A stretch of 64,000 nt of DNA from contig JAIWNI010000006.1 in assembly GCA_025331435.1 (NCBI GenBank), forward strand, positions 62,001 through 126,000, given 5' to 3'. Numbering within the stretch: the first letter of the stretch is position 1; each line of letters opens with the position of its first letter. Shown one piece after another: positions 10,636 to 22,924 of this stretch. The position numbers and the translations under genes were made by a program. The notes under the pieces were generated by a model. It had not been told where the DNA came from. It made no database searches and was given only the letters and a program-made list of their open reading frames with translations. The DNA comes from Choanephora cucurbitarum (taxonomy: Eukaryota; Mucoromycota; Mucoromycetes; Mucorales; Choanephoraceae).

Positions 10636-12945
10636 ATGTTGAAAATAAGACGCCTACAACAAATATCAGCTTTAAGACAGCATGTCAATGCTTCATGTCA
10701 CAGAATGCCCAGTCTTATCAGAAGAATGGCAACTGTCTCTGTAGCTACTCAACAACCAAAAACACGATATTCTTCATTCTTACTTAAGGCAACTTCAGTT
10801 ACCGCCGCCTCTATTGCTGCACTTGCCTTGACAAATACAAAGGTATTTGCACTTGAAGCAAACGAATGTGAGCATATATCAGTGTTTTTTAAAGTTGCGA
10901 TAGATAGAAAATAATACGTTTTCAAAGCTCTAGGTGATGCCATGTGTAAGGCTATTATTCAGAACGATATCAAGACCCTAAAAAAGTTGGCTGACGATCC
11001 TAATTTCACACCTAACGTATATCATCGTTATGGTTGGACACCTTTGGTAAGTTTTATAGCTACACTGAAAAAAAAGAGAGTTTCTTATTGATTTAATGGT
11101 GAATAGCATGTAGCTGTAATTCAAGACAATGAAGTAATGGTCAAGTTTTTACTTGAGAAAGGAGCAGGTAAATCACTTCCTCCTTTTTTTTTCTATATAA
11201 AGACATGTTAGGCAGAATACTAATTTCAATCGAATAGATCCAAATCTTCAAGACCAATATTATCCAAGATCCCACCAAGCAGCTAACATTCGTCAAGTAG
11301 ATTTCTCTGAAGATCTTTTACCTTATCGTGATTATCGAGAATACACTGCACTTCATTATGCAGTGATTGTTTGCAATCCAAATATCGTCAAAATGCTTTT
11401 AGACCACTTGGCAGATCCTCTTGCTCGTAATTCCAACGGGCTAACACCTCGCGAATACCTTTATTACGTAGAAAGATTCACCGGCGAACAGAATACGGAA
11501 ATTGAGGAATTGTTACATAGTACATGTCAAATATTTTCTCTTTTGTTTATCTGTGTAACTTACGATGTTTTTTTTCATATAGAAAAAGAAACATCTTATC
11601 CTAAAGATAAAGCAGAGCATGATGAGCGTCAAAGGAAAGCACAACTTCAGAGAGAAAAAGAATATAGAAAGAAACATCCTTTGGAAGACGCCTTAAAGGC
11701 ACGTATTGTAGGTCAACTGGGCCCAGTGCATGCTCTTGCAAGTGCTATTCGACGTAAACAAAACGGTTGGCACGATGAGGAGCATCCATTGGTATTCATG
11801 TTCTGTGGTCCTTCTGGTGTAGGTAAAACCGAACTTGCAAAAGGTATTGGATATTTTCTTTATTATAGATGGCTATGATTGAAATGAACTGACTAATAGA
11901 GGAACAATAGCTTTGGCTCAGCATTTACATGGCAAGCAAATTGACAAGGGATTTGTGAGAATTGACATGAGTGAATTCCAGCATAAACATGATGTTTCTC
12001 GCTTTATAGGCTCTCCTCCTGGTTATGTTGTAAATATCACTTTTTTTTTCTTATTTTGTATCAAAATTCAGAACTAATGGTTTAAAAAGGGTTATGAAGA
12101 AGGAGGCCAGTTGACTGAAAGATTAAAAGAATGTAAAGTAATTAGCATTCGTGGAAACATCCTAAAGGTCATCTCTAATCCTCTGTACATCCATAGGTCC
12201 AAACGCTGTTGTCTTGTTGGACGAAGTAGAAAAGGCACATCCTGATGTCTTGACAGTGATGCTTCAGTTATTTGATGAAGGCCGTATTACAGATGGCAAA
12301 GGCACGACTGTCGAATGCAAAGATGCTATCTTTATCATGACTTCAAACTTGGCTCAACATGAAATTGCAGACGAAGCTGAACTTTTGCGATTGGAAGCAT
12401 CTGTCGCTTCTGATGCTCAGTTGACAGGAACGGCTACTGTGATGGAGCCTAAAAAGAATGAGCCCGCAACAGCAGATGGCCTGATCTCGTTGTCTCGACA
12501 GTTCATTGAACGTACCATCTATCCTATCCTGTACGATCATTTCCGTCGTGATGAATTCCTTGGTCGTATCAATGAAGTACTGTTCTTCTTACCTTTTAGC
12601 GAAGAAGAACTCCGGGAGATTACTTCCAGAGAGTTATCAAGATGGGCAGAGAAGGCTAGAAACCGACACAACATTACTGTTACCTGGGATCCTGAAGTTG
12701 TTGATGTGCTTGCTAAAGGATACAATATTCGTTACGGTGCACGTAGCATCAAATACGAAGTGGAGCGTAGAATAGTCAATTTGATTGCCAAGGCGAACGA
12801 AAACGATGATGTCTTGGATGGCGGTCGTGTTCATATTGTGGTCGAAAAAGCAGGAGAGCATCGTATACCTAAAATTGAAATTCCTGAAAAAGGTGGTGAT
12901 GATGGCAAGAAATCTGGTGTTGGAAGCTGGTTTAGCAAAAACTAG
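10636..12945 (+). CDS. CLPB: mitochondrial AAA+ disaggregase with ankyrin repeats (SKD3/CLPB-like)
   Basis: Protein of roughly 640 residues. The basic N-terminus ([15 protein letters not shown]) looks like a mitochondrial presequence and is followed by a hydrophobic stretch ([18 protein letters not shown]), consistent with membrane passage and release into the intermembrane space as in animal SKD3. Two or three ankyrin repeats follow ([21 protein letters not shown], then [10 protein letters not shown]...[10 protein letters not shown]). Next is a single ClpB-type AAA+ domain: Walker [13 protein letters not shown], pore loop [11 protein letters not shown], Walker [15 protein letters not shown], sensor-1 MTSN, sensor-2 [11 protein letters not shown], and the D2-small C-terminal domain. 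Exon 1 is 10636-10867; the frame stays open 26 codons further upstream, but that part is a pyrimidine tract, so 10636 is preferred. Function by homology: protein solubility in mitochondria. Confidence 0.88.
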
Positions 12946-13906
12946 AAGAGAACGACAATTTGTGTCTAGTTGATCAATTTTGGAGTTAGTAATAAACATG
13001 AATATACTCATCGGATGATTGTCTCTGGTTACCCAACAATGCTTTTGTCTTATTTTTTTAAGCCTAGAAGATTGCGTAAGTCTATTTGTTTTAAAACAGA
13101 CTTTACAAACAAAATCTGTGTTGTTCGACGTAAAGAGACATGGAGCTTAAACCTGTATCAAAATCATCATCTTCTAACAAACAACTAGCCTTGCTATAGG
13201 TTTATGAGGAATTTCTTACCATTCCTTCATTGCTTTTTTTTAGGTCAATGGTAACAAAAGTCAACTGACTTGTGAAAAGCTTCTTTAGGATTAATCTTAT
13301 TCTTTCTAATGGCAAGTGCTTATAATTGCAAACCCCAGTTTACAGCTTTGTTCATCTGAGCAGTAAAGTTATCTTTGTTTCTTTTCGATGATTTTTCTCA
13401 AAAAATAAGCCGATAAGAAAAATAGCTTCAAAATAGAGTAACTGTTGGGTGCTTTGTTCTTTTCTTTCACTGCAAAGTTCTTTTGATTATATGATATTGT
13501 ATAAATAAAGAAAGGGTTCTTGTGATACTTGATTCTTTCTGAATGTGAACAACCGGAATAAATTCGATGAGCCTTAACAGACTACTTGTATTTTCTTTCC
13601 GTAAAAAGAGAAGGAGAAGAAAAGCACTTGTTAGCGCTTTGTCCCAACTTGTTTCGAAGAGTCGAGAATAGCCTGTAATAAATCGTTTGTTGGGTTTGCT
13701 TACTGTCTTTAAAATGAGCGGGGTACGATGTGAGCTTCGGTAGAGTTTCCATCATGCTATCCCATTTTACTCCGCTTATTTCGACTTGCCTTTTTTTTTC
13801 TAGTCCTTCCCCCCCTCCTTTGTTCACACTCTTTTTTCTTTTCTTTTCTCTCAGTCATTTTGTTGCTTGATTTTTAACACTTTTAGTTCTTTCATTTTTG
13901 TTGGTC
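12946..13906. other. intergenic region, about 0.96 kb
   Basis: Between the SKD3-like gene and the phosphoesterase/RRM gene, both plus strand. Short frames on both strands have biased, lysine- or serine-rich composition and no recognisable motif. A CT-rich tract at 13789-13860 probably belongs to the promoter of the downstream gene. Confidence 0.5.
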
Positions 13907-15983
13907 ATGTCAAGTGTACATACAGTTGAAGGCAAGCGTATTTTATGTACAGCTGATGTCAGAGGTAAAGAACCTTCTTTTTCTTTCTATTAAAAAGCAA
14001 CAGATGATGATCGCTTCCTCATCTCTAACTTTCACTCTACCAAAAAGGCAATATCTCTGAACTAAACCGTCTTGCTCGTGAATTTAACGCGGATTATATT
14101 ATTCATACGGGTGATTTTGGTTTCTATGGTAACTTGTTTGATTGATCCAATTTCAGGCACGGAAACTGATTAATTACTTTCTTAATTTTAGACCGATCTA
14201 GTTTAGATAGAATTGGAGAAAGACCTCTAAAACACTGGATTCAATATACCACTTTGATTTCTTCATCTACTCGATCACTTATCTTGTCTTCTACGCCTGA
14301 TCAGCTTTTCCGTACGATCGACCAATCACCACAAACACTTTTATCCGAGTTTTCAGACTTTTTGGAAGGTACCAAAAAGCTAGACATACCTGTCTATACA
14401 GTCTGGGGTGCTTGTGAAGATGTGTCTATTATCGAAAAGTTCCGCTCGGGCCAATATCAGATCGAGAACCTCTTTTTGTTAGACGAGGCTTCTACTCATG
14501 TGCTTGATTTAAGTGGTGTCAGTTTAAGATTGTTTGGGTTGGGTGGTGCTGTTGTGCAACACAAACTGTTTGATAACGGTGAAGGTAAAGAAAGAAAAGC
14601 AAAACAAGTTGATCTCTATTTACTTACTTGCTTTCTTTTTTAAAAAGGTATGGACACAATTGCTGGTGGACTCGGTGTGATGTGGACAACAGCCTTACAA
14701 ATAGGTGAACTGGTTGAACTTGCTTCAAGCGTTTATGACCCTACAGAGACTCGTGTCTTGGTTACACATGCAAGTCCTGGAAGAGAAGGCCTTTTAGCTC
14801 AACTTGCTTTGACGCTGCATGTAAACCAAAACAGAACCCTCCTTCTTTTTCCACTCCCCTCAATAACCTTAATTTCTTTTTTTTTATTAGGCTGACTTTA
14901 CAATTTCTGCAGGTCTTCATTTCCGATACAATATTGCGTATAATGAATTTGCTTGTCAACCAGAGATTGATCATTTCCGTAACAGACTATTACAGTCACA
15001 GCAACAATTCATGCAATTGTGGGATGCTATTAAGGAACAAGTAGAGGACCACGTTGAGTAAGTAAACGAGCGCTGCCAATTTGCTGCATCCAACTAATTT
15101 CTTATGTCAGCGATCATCAACATAAATTACTAAACAATGCTTTAAATGTGGTCAACCGTATCCCTCCTTCACTTCAAGATTTGGAACAAGGTTCAGACAG
15201 ATCATCTTATGACTCTGCCTTTTGGGAACGTGATGAATTAGCTTATAAGAACATGTGGAATTTCAACTTGCCGGATGCTGCTTATGGTTCTCTGCTGTTC
15301 AATATCCACCAGGGTATTATTGCTTCAGAAATGAGATCCTACGGTTTGAACTTTTCTTACCGAAAGCAACAGAGCAATTCACCTGTTCTTGAAAAACCCA
15401 ACAGCAAATCCAATGAAGACGCCACCTCTACAGACAACATAAGCACAACCGCCAGTGCTACTCCTCCACCTCCCTCTAACAACAACAGTTTTAGAAACTC
15501 AAAGAGACAAAGTGTGGTAAGGATGCGATTGTTGAGCGATTGAAAGAGATACTCACATTTGTTTTTTCTTATCAGCAACCTCGTAATCTATACACAGCCT
15601 ATGTTGGTGGTCTTTCGAATACAACAGTGACCGATGAAGACATTCGTTCATACTTTGGTCACGAAAATGTACGTAGGAGATGAAGTAGAATTTTAAAGAG
15701 TTTCAGAAATTAACAACCTTATCCGTTTTAGGTTGTCAATGTTAAGTTCCCTATAGATTCAACTACGCAATTACCAAAAGCACACTGTTACGTTGAATTC
15801 GTTAACCAACAAGCTTTAGACCAAGCACTTGCAAAGAACGGTATGATATACCGTGATAATAAGTTGATCATCAACAGACCCAATACACAATACAACTCTT
15901 CTGACAGAAGAGCAAGCACAAGAGGTAGAGGAGGTCGTGGTTACCGTGATAGCCGTGTTATGAACAGTAACAACGATCATTGA
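13907..15983 (+). CDS. calcineurin-like phosphoesterase-fold protein with C-terminal RRM (DUF2433-like)
   Basis: About 530 residues over eight exons. The N-terminus (KRILCTADVRGNISELNRL...YIIHTGDFGFY) and later segments (VYTVWGACEDV, LFGLGGA, VLVTHASPGREG) follow the metallophosphoesterase fold, but the usual first-motif D-x-H reads D-V-R and the GNHE-type motif reads GACED, so classical two-metal catalysis is doubtful. After a Ser/Thr/Pro/Asn linker comes an RRM (LYTAYVGGLSNTTVTDEDI...KAHCYVEFVNQQALDQAL) and an Arg/Gly tail (STRGRGGRGYRDSR). This matches a conserved fungal family that I recall as DUF2433; its biochemical role is not known to me. The RRM and RGG tail suggest RNA binding (inference). 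Confidence 0.8.
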
Positions 15984-16190
15984 GCCTTCTCTGTCCCTTT
16001 TTTTTATGTTGCTGAAGAATAAAATAAAAGCTACACATTACTCATTCCTAAACACCTTTTTTGAGAAAGTACCGTTTTGAGTTTCATGGTGTATCAAGTG
16101 ATCATTCTAATTTCATGCTATAAATTTAGCTTCCCTTTTTTTTCATTTCATTATTTTCCTCTCATTTTTTTTTCTTTTTGAGAAACAACA

Positions 16191-17558
<1,368 letters not shown>

Positions 17559-17581
17559 AACTATTGTACTTTATTTTACTA

Positions 17582-18646
17582 TTATTGTTTTTCAAAGGCA
17601 AAGGCTAAATAGATGCCAGCTGCTTCCCAATCTTCATCGTTCATCTCTGGTGTCTGTCCACCCACCACACCAATACGCTGTAGCAACCTTGAGAATTCTT
17701 CTTCACGAGAAGCTGAAGCATAAAACTGGTGAAAATTTTCTTTGAACTTTAGACGTAAACCATACTCATTGGCAAGTCTATGACCACAGTTAGAGCATTT
17801 TGTTCAGAAACAAAATTCAAGCTTACTTTTCAAATGTTCCCCAATGCACAAGGTATTCTGGACAGTCTACAGCGTCTACCAAATGAAACATATATTTGCA
17901 TCCAAAGGGCGTAAATCCAATTTTTCTACGTTCATCGTCCACATCCTGTATATCTTCAAATGTGATGCTATAGATTGAATTACCAAACCCATACGAACCT
18001 TTGGGCTCTTCACGTACACGTTTGACAATCCAATTGGCATCTGGTATAGTGCCTACAAAATAACCACCTGAGCGTAAATTGTGAGATACATTTTGAAGCA
18101 TGATGCGTGCTTTATGCTCATTTTCAAAGGCATAATGAAGACAGAATTGCATTGAAACGGTATCGAATCGCATATCAGGTTTTAATTTGGGTGCAATCAA
18201 TTCTTGGTAACAATCCATAGGGTAAAATTCAGCAGTAAATGTCTTGTCTCTTAATGTCTTGTATCTTTCTTGCATTTGTTGTAGAGAAACGTCAGCAATA
18301 TCTAGGTCACAATAAGTCAATTTGAATTCTATGCGCATTGTATACGTATCTTACCTGCTGCTACAAGATGACGGATTCTTGCCTTTGCCCATTTGAGCAA
18401 ATCGCCTCCTTTGCCACATCCCATATCAAACACATGAAAGTTGGGTCGAACATATCGTTGGATCAAGACGCTCTTGACCCAATTATTGAAACTTCGAAGA
18501 CGAATGATGCGTGATTCTTTTCGCTTGACAACACCGACATCAGGTCGATCGTTGTAATGTTGAGCAACGCGACTTGGATTAGCTTCATAATGTCGCTTTT
18601 GTGACTTATTGGCGACTCCTTGTTCTTCTTCGTACTGTCTCTTCAT
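17582..18646 (-). CDS. ABD1: mRNA cap guanine-N7 methyltransferase
   Basis: Nuclear enzyme that methylates the cap guanine of nascent mRNA using S-adenosylmethionine. After a short basic N-terminus comes [21 protein letters not shown] and [12 protein letters not shown], then SAM-binding motif [16 protein letters not shown]. Further family motifs are [71 protein letters not shown] and the C-terminus [13 protein letters not shown]. Three exons; about 315 residues, somewhat shorter than yeast Abd1 because the N-terminal extension is small. Start at 18646 ([10 protein letters not shown]) is the first ATG after an A-rich leader. The 3' end is nearly touching the protease gene, so the two 3' UTRs must overlap. 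Confidence 0.94.
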
Positions 18647-18782
18647 TAAAAAAGAAAAAGGAATATGAATAAAACAAAATAAAATTAAAAAATCAAATTT
18701 CTAGCATAAAGCAGTCTAACAACAAGAATATAAGAGAAGTAGATTTATTATGAAAGGTAAATACTATCAAGAGAGGGGGGAA

Positions 18783-19691
18783 TCATTCATTGGCTGCCTG
18801 GTCAATGGCGCGAAGACGACGCATAATGCGGTCCATTTCTTCCTTTACCGACAACATATTCTGTTCGTGTACAAGTGTGGAAGATTCAGACTGCTCTAAT
18901 TTCTTTCGAAGTTGGTTTACTTCATCATACACAAGTTTGACAGCCTCTAATTGCTTTTGTTCCATTGCGCGATGTTCTTTTTCTAATGTCTGTAAATCAG
19001 AGCCGTCTTGTAATTCTGCTTCCATGTTCTTTTGAACCTCTTGTTGTAATTGAATAGCTTGAGAAGATGTCTTTTCTAACTCTGCATAAGCCTTGTCAAT
19101 CTCAGCCTTGATCCTGTCTTTGTTTTCCTTATGCTCATCTTGCAGAGCCTTGACAGCTGCCTTTACGCGCATAGCCTCCTCTTTGGATTGCTTCTCTAAC
19201 TCGGCCTGTTCTTCTTTCGCTTTAATTAGTTGGTCATCGAGCTCCTTCAAATGGCCCATGCCTTGCTTGGCTGTAGCTATCTCATCCATGTATTTCTTGA
19301 CTTGACCTTCAAAAAAGAAAGCAGTTGCCTTTGAATTTTCTGCCTGTCTGTCTTTACGATTGCTCATATCTGTCAATGTTTGAATCTCGGTTTTTAATTT
19401 GCGGTTAGTTCTACCGCTCTCTTGAGCATACACTTCAGCTTGCTTGGCCTGTTGCTTTGTTTGGTCAAGCTCAAGCTTGAGTTGACTCAACTCTTTTTCA
19501 GCCAAACTGATCTTTCTTTGTATTTCGCCAATATCGGCACCTGTTGTAGGTCTACCTAATCGAAGAGAACCTGTGTCTAAATGGTTACAGATGAGGTAAT
19601 GACTTTCTTTCCTTTCCTCTTTCTCTCTCGCTCTCTCTCTCTTTTTTTTCTCTCCTTGTGCAACACGTTATTTCTTTCTTTTACCTGACAT
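18783..19691 (-). CDS. coiled-coil protein, unidentified
   Basis: Reading through one intron, exon 1 holds only ATG TCA G (19685-19691) and splices to exon 2 at about 19579, giving MSDTGSLRLGRPTTGADIG followed by an almost continuous coiled coil of about 240 residues rich in Glu, Lys and Gln, ending in RRLRAIDQAANE. No enzymatic motif is visible. Such proteins are often scaffold or cytoskeletal adaptors, but I cannot name the family. The 7-nt first coding exon is supported by a good donor (GTAAAA), an acceptor (TTTAG) and frame continuity; without it the frame would have to start at an internal Met (19505). Confidence 0.7.
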
Positions 19692-20513
19692 ATTGACAAT
19701 AGAAAAGTCTAAGGAATAAAAAACTGAAGAAGAGAGGAATAGAAGTAAGAAAAGAAAAAAGGAGAAACGAAATAAGCTCAAATTCAAGAGGAGTTTGCTC
19801 TTATATGGAAAAGACTTGTAAAACCTCGTTTTCTTTTCCTTTGTGTAGATTCTTAACTATGTTAGTGTATATCTTCAGAGTGTATAAGAGGATTTTGTTA
19901 CGTAGACAGGTAATATAGCTTCAGGCGAAGGATAGAGGTGGTAGCGATCTGCCAATTACAGGAGTAGAAGTTGATGTTACACATCTGAGTAACTCATCAA
20001 ATATCAAAATCAAGGATTATAGGAGGAATTGGCAGGTTACCGAAAAAAAAGGATAAAGTGCAAATCCAATAATATGGTTTACAGACATTCTATTATTTCT
20101 CATTTCCACCTTTGTTCCAACAATCTATCAGCCTACCACGTATATCAATAGATCTAGTCACACTTTTTACCAAGGAGCTAGTGATCTAACTAAAGCTTTT
20201 AGTGCTTATAACCGACTTCTCCAATAGCTCTAAGGGATGTTGATCTTTATGCACTTGAATGAGAGCATATCTTCTGGTAGTTTAAGTTATAATACAATCA
20301 TTTCTGTAACCCAATTACTGCATTAGAAGTAGACCATTTGCATTCCAATAGCTTCAGTAATATAGTTGCACACTGTTGTCAAAAGAGTTAGTGAATATGA
20401 TAAGAAGTTCAGATTAAATTAAAATGGCCCTGGGTGGCTTGGAGTGCATTCAAAATGAGTAGGGATTTTTTTTTTGCTTCATTTTTTTTCTTTTCATTTT
20501 ATTCTAATACAAA
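19692..20513. other. intergenic region, about 0.8 kb
   Basis: Divergent spacer between the coiled-coil gene (minus) and the 74-residue gene (plus), presumably with both promoters. It begins with a CT/GA-rich tract (19611-19790 on the plus strand) and then mixed AT-rich sequence. A T-rich run (20467-20505) directly precedes the ATG at 20514. I see no other feature. Confidence 0.5.
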
Positions 20514-20738
20514 ATGAGCAGAAAGTCTGAAATTGTCCCTCTTAACTTAAAGATTGAATCCAACAAAGAAATCTCTATCTCCAGTGCTACTTCTCTTCTC
20601 GACAAATTCTTGCACGATGGTGTCGCCATTCATGCTGCTAACAACACAGTCGCTGCACAACTTCATCAATTACACCAAGGCTTAAAGGAAGAGAAGAAGA
20701 AGAACCGTCAGACAGCTGCCGAAACAAAAGAGTTTTAG
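20514..20738 (+). CDS. small hypothetical protein, 74 residues
   Basis: Intronless frame with a clean start: the ATG follows a T/C-rich leader ending in TACAAA. The protein begins MSRKSEIVPLNLKIESNKE, has a predicted helical centre (SATSLLDKFLHDGVAIHAANN) and a charged Lys/Glu tail (KEEKKKNRQTAAETKEF). Codon use resembles neighbouring real genes and the composition is that of a soluble helical protein. I do not recognise the family. A CA-repeat (about 20774-20806) lies just after the stop, probably in the 3' UTR. Confidence 0.6.
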   Translation: MSRKSEIVPLNLKIESNKEISISSATSLLDKFLHDGVAIHAANNTVAAQLHQLHQGLKEEKKKNRQTAAETKEF

Positions 20739-21003
20739 ATAAAAGCTCTCTTCAGTCGTACACACTTTACGAATACACACACACACACACGCACAAACAC
20801 ACATTTATATTTATACAGTCATCTCTTATGCATTCATACAATTTTTTTTTAATTTTTTCATGCATTTTCAGTAATAGACAGAATAAATCATTATTCTTTA
20901 TTTATGTAGCATATTTTATTTGGAAATGGTCTTATGGAAGCAAGTCAGAGATATAAACGGAGAGGAGGGGAAGAGGATTTCAGGTTACAGATAGTTATTT
21001 GGT

Positions 21004-21195
21004 TTAGGTATGTCTCTTCTTTTGGTTTTTTCGCTTAGTCTTTAAACGTCTTGTGCGCTATAAAATATGTTAGTTTGGTTGCTTACAAAGAACACTAGTG
21101 TTATGTTTTACCTTCTTCTTCCACTTTTCTCTCACTAAAATCAAAAGACACAAGTTTAGTTGAGGAATCACAAAATCAAGATCATTCGACTTACT
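21004..21195 (-). CDS. RPL41: ribosomal protein eL41-like, 25 residues, three exons
   Basis: Two short introns reveal a 25-codon frame. The A of the start codon is 21195, the last base before intron 21135-21194. The TG is at 21134-21133, and exon 2 ends at 21112. Intron 21058-21111 precedes the last exon, with stop TAA at 21004-21006. The product begins MREKWKKKRTRRLKTKRK and ends KKRHT, exactly the 25-residue length of eL41 and matching its W5, KKRTRRLK core. Donors are GTAAGT and GTAAAA, acceptors TTTTAG and TTATAG. A TATA-like box lies about 65-75 bp upstream. The C-terminal third departs from the usual eL41 sequence, so this may be a divergent copy. It is far too short for ordinary ORF calling. 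Confidence 0.75.
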
Positions 21196-21260
21196 TTTTT
21201 TCTTCTTTGTAATAGAATTGATGAAAAAGAAGAAATGAAATGGGAAGGTTGCCTGCCTCC

Positions 21261-21270
21261 TTTTATATAA
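21261..21270 (-). promoter_or_regulatory. TATA-like box of the eL41-like gene
   Basis: On the minus strand the sequence reads TTATATAAAA, 66-75 bp upstream of the A of the proposed start codon. The distance suits a TATA element with a short 5' leader. Supported only by position and sequence. Confidence 0.45.
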
Positions 21271-22729
21271 GACATTGGGATATTGATGTCATTACATTTG
21301 TTTGTATGTGAGAATTTTCTTTACGTTTTACAAGTAGAATTTCACATTGAGAGCTCAATCCTTTCATGACTCTTCTTGATATTACTCTGCATATCGTTTG
21401 CTAGCATTGCACATACACATTTGCTTTTCATTCTCTCTATAACAATAAGGTAGCCGCAGAAAGAGACAGAACCGGTTATTTCTATCACTTCTTCTCATAT
21501 ATTCATGCAAACAGGCTCAAACTTTAATCAACATTGAAAAAAGGAAGGCATAACAAAAAAAATCAGGACATGGTGTATAAACCAAATCATCTGATATAAC
21601 TTTTGCCTTTTTTGCATAATGAGCAACTCACACACTTTGTATATCAAATACATTGACTTTTCTTCTCTAAAGTTCTTGTAAAATCCAAAAAAAAAAGAAC
21701 ATAATTAGAAAATACTGTAGCTCTGTTATTATGCAAATTTTGATTTTCACATAAAGTAAGAAGGGGGCTAAAGATAAAGAGAGAGTAAGAAACCAAGCCA
21801 AACTACTCTGTGACAAGTTCAATACTACATGAGGTCACAAGAAATAAAACGCCAATAGTTACATAAACAATTAGCCTTCATGAACTTACGGAGGCACCCT
21901 GCTTCTTCCAGGATCTGTAAATTATCCATATTTCGTGATGTGTAATCTTCACTTAAAGATGAAAGAATGTCATATCGTATGAAGTGAATTAGAAACAGGT
22001 TTACTTGATCATGTAGTGAACAAAAAGAGTCTTGATTTAGTCCACACTTCGAAAAAAACTCCTACTTTAAACTCAAGAGATGCTTAATCATACTTCAATA
22101 TGAACAAACAAGAATATCTTCAAACAGTTAGATTCAATAAAAGAATCTTGCCAGCAGAGTGGCAATAATTTATCTGGTCAACATGAATGTACTTATGACG
22201 TCAATCATAAAAGAGACTCAAAGACTGGCAGAATGGCAAGCTTTAAGAGGGCAACTTCATGTTGAGTTTATGTCTAGAAGTGAACAGGGATAGACTATCG
22301 TTTTTATAAGTATGGCTTTTACTCTCTTTCAAAGTCAATGTTGAAGAAAACATCTCATCTGCATCAATAGCGCCCTCTTTTTTTCTTCTTACTCTTTGGA
22401 TTACTAAGAAGTGATTGTGTTGTGACTGGAACTAATGAGCTTGTTCAGATGATTATTGAGAAGTCCACAAATTCAGCGTCATAATCATTACGAAGTGTAA
22501 TCATAGAATTCGTGAGGTAAAAAGAGATAGAGGTATACAGCATTTACCATATTTTTTGAGTGAGACTCACCTATTGAATGCAGTTTTTCGAATAATGATT
22601 CTATAACCTTCATTCAGCTGATTTGATGATGTCGGTAAAGAAGATAAAGCAGGCGAGTTGAAAGCTTAGGCTTAGACTCTCTTACATCATTGATCTGATT
22701 GATGGCAATGAAAAGACTTGCAAAATAGG
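21271..22729. other. gene-poor stretch, about 1.4 kb
   Basis: AT-rich sequence upstream of the eL41-like gene and the protease relic. Frames on both strands are short and interrupted, and none has a recognisable motif. In particular, the part of an aspartic protease that should precede the fragment at 22730 is absent. Confidence 0.5.
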
Positions 22730-22924
22730 TTCGCTATCAACGGTACCACATTCCAAGTACCTGCTGAAGACCTTGTATACGAAAATGATGATGATGTTTG
22801 TTACGCTTCTTTCGGTAAGGGTGGTCTTAGGTTTGCTATTTTGGGTGACACTTTCTTGAAGAACAACTACGTTGTCTTCATTCAAGAAGTTCCTAAAACC
22901 CAAACTGCTCCTACCCGGTACTAA
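22730..22924 (+). pseudogene. C-terminal relic of a secreted aspartic protease
   Basis: About 64 codons correspond to the last fifth of a rhizopuspepsin/mucorpepsin-type secreted protease: FAINGTTFQVPAEDLVYEN, CYASFGKGGLRFAILGDTFL and KNNYVVFIQEVPKTQTAP. There is no start codon, signal peptide or catalytic Asp motif upstream in the preceding 1.5 kb. An AG at 22727-22728 just before could be an old splice acceptor. It is therefore a truncated gene piece, not a working protease. It differs in type from the complete vacuolar protease at 16191-17558, so it is not a simple local duplicate of that gene. Confidence 0.8.

Noticed and set aside
13582..13827. 81-codon minus-strand frame
   Set aside because: Composition is biased, there is no motif, and it overlaps the CT-rich promoter of the downstream gene.
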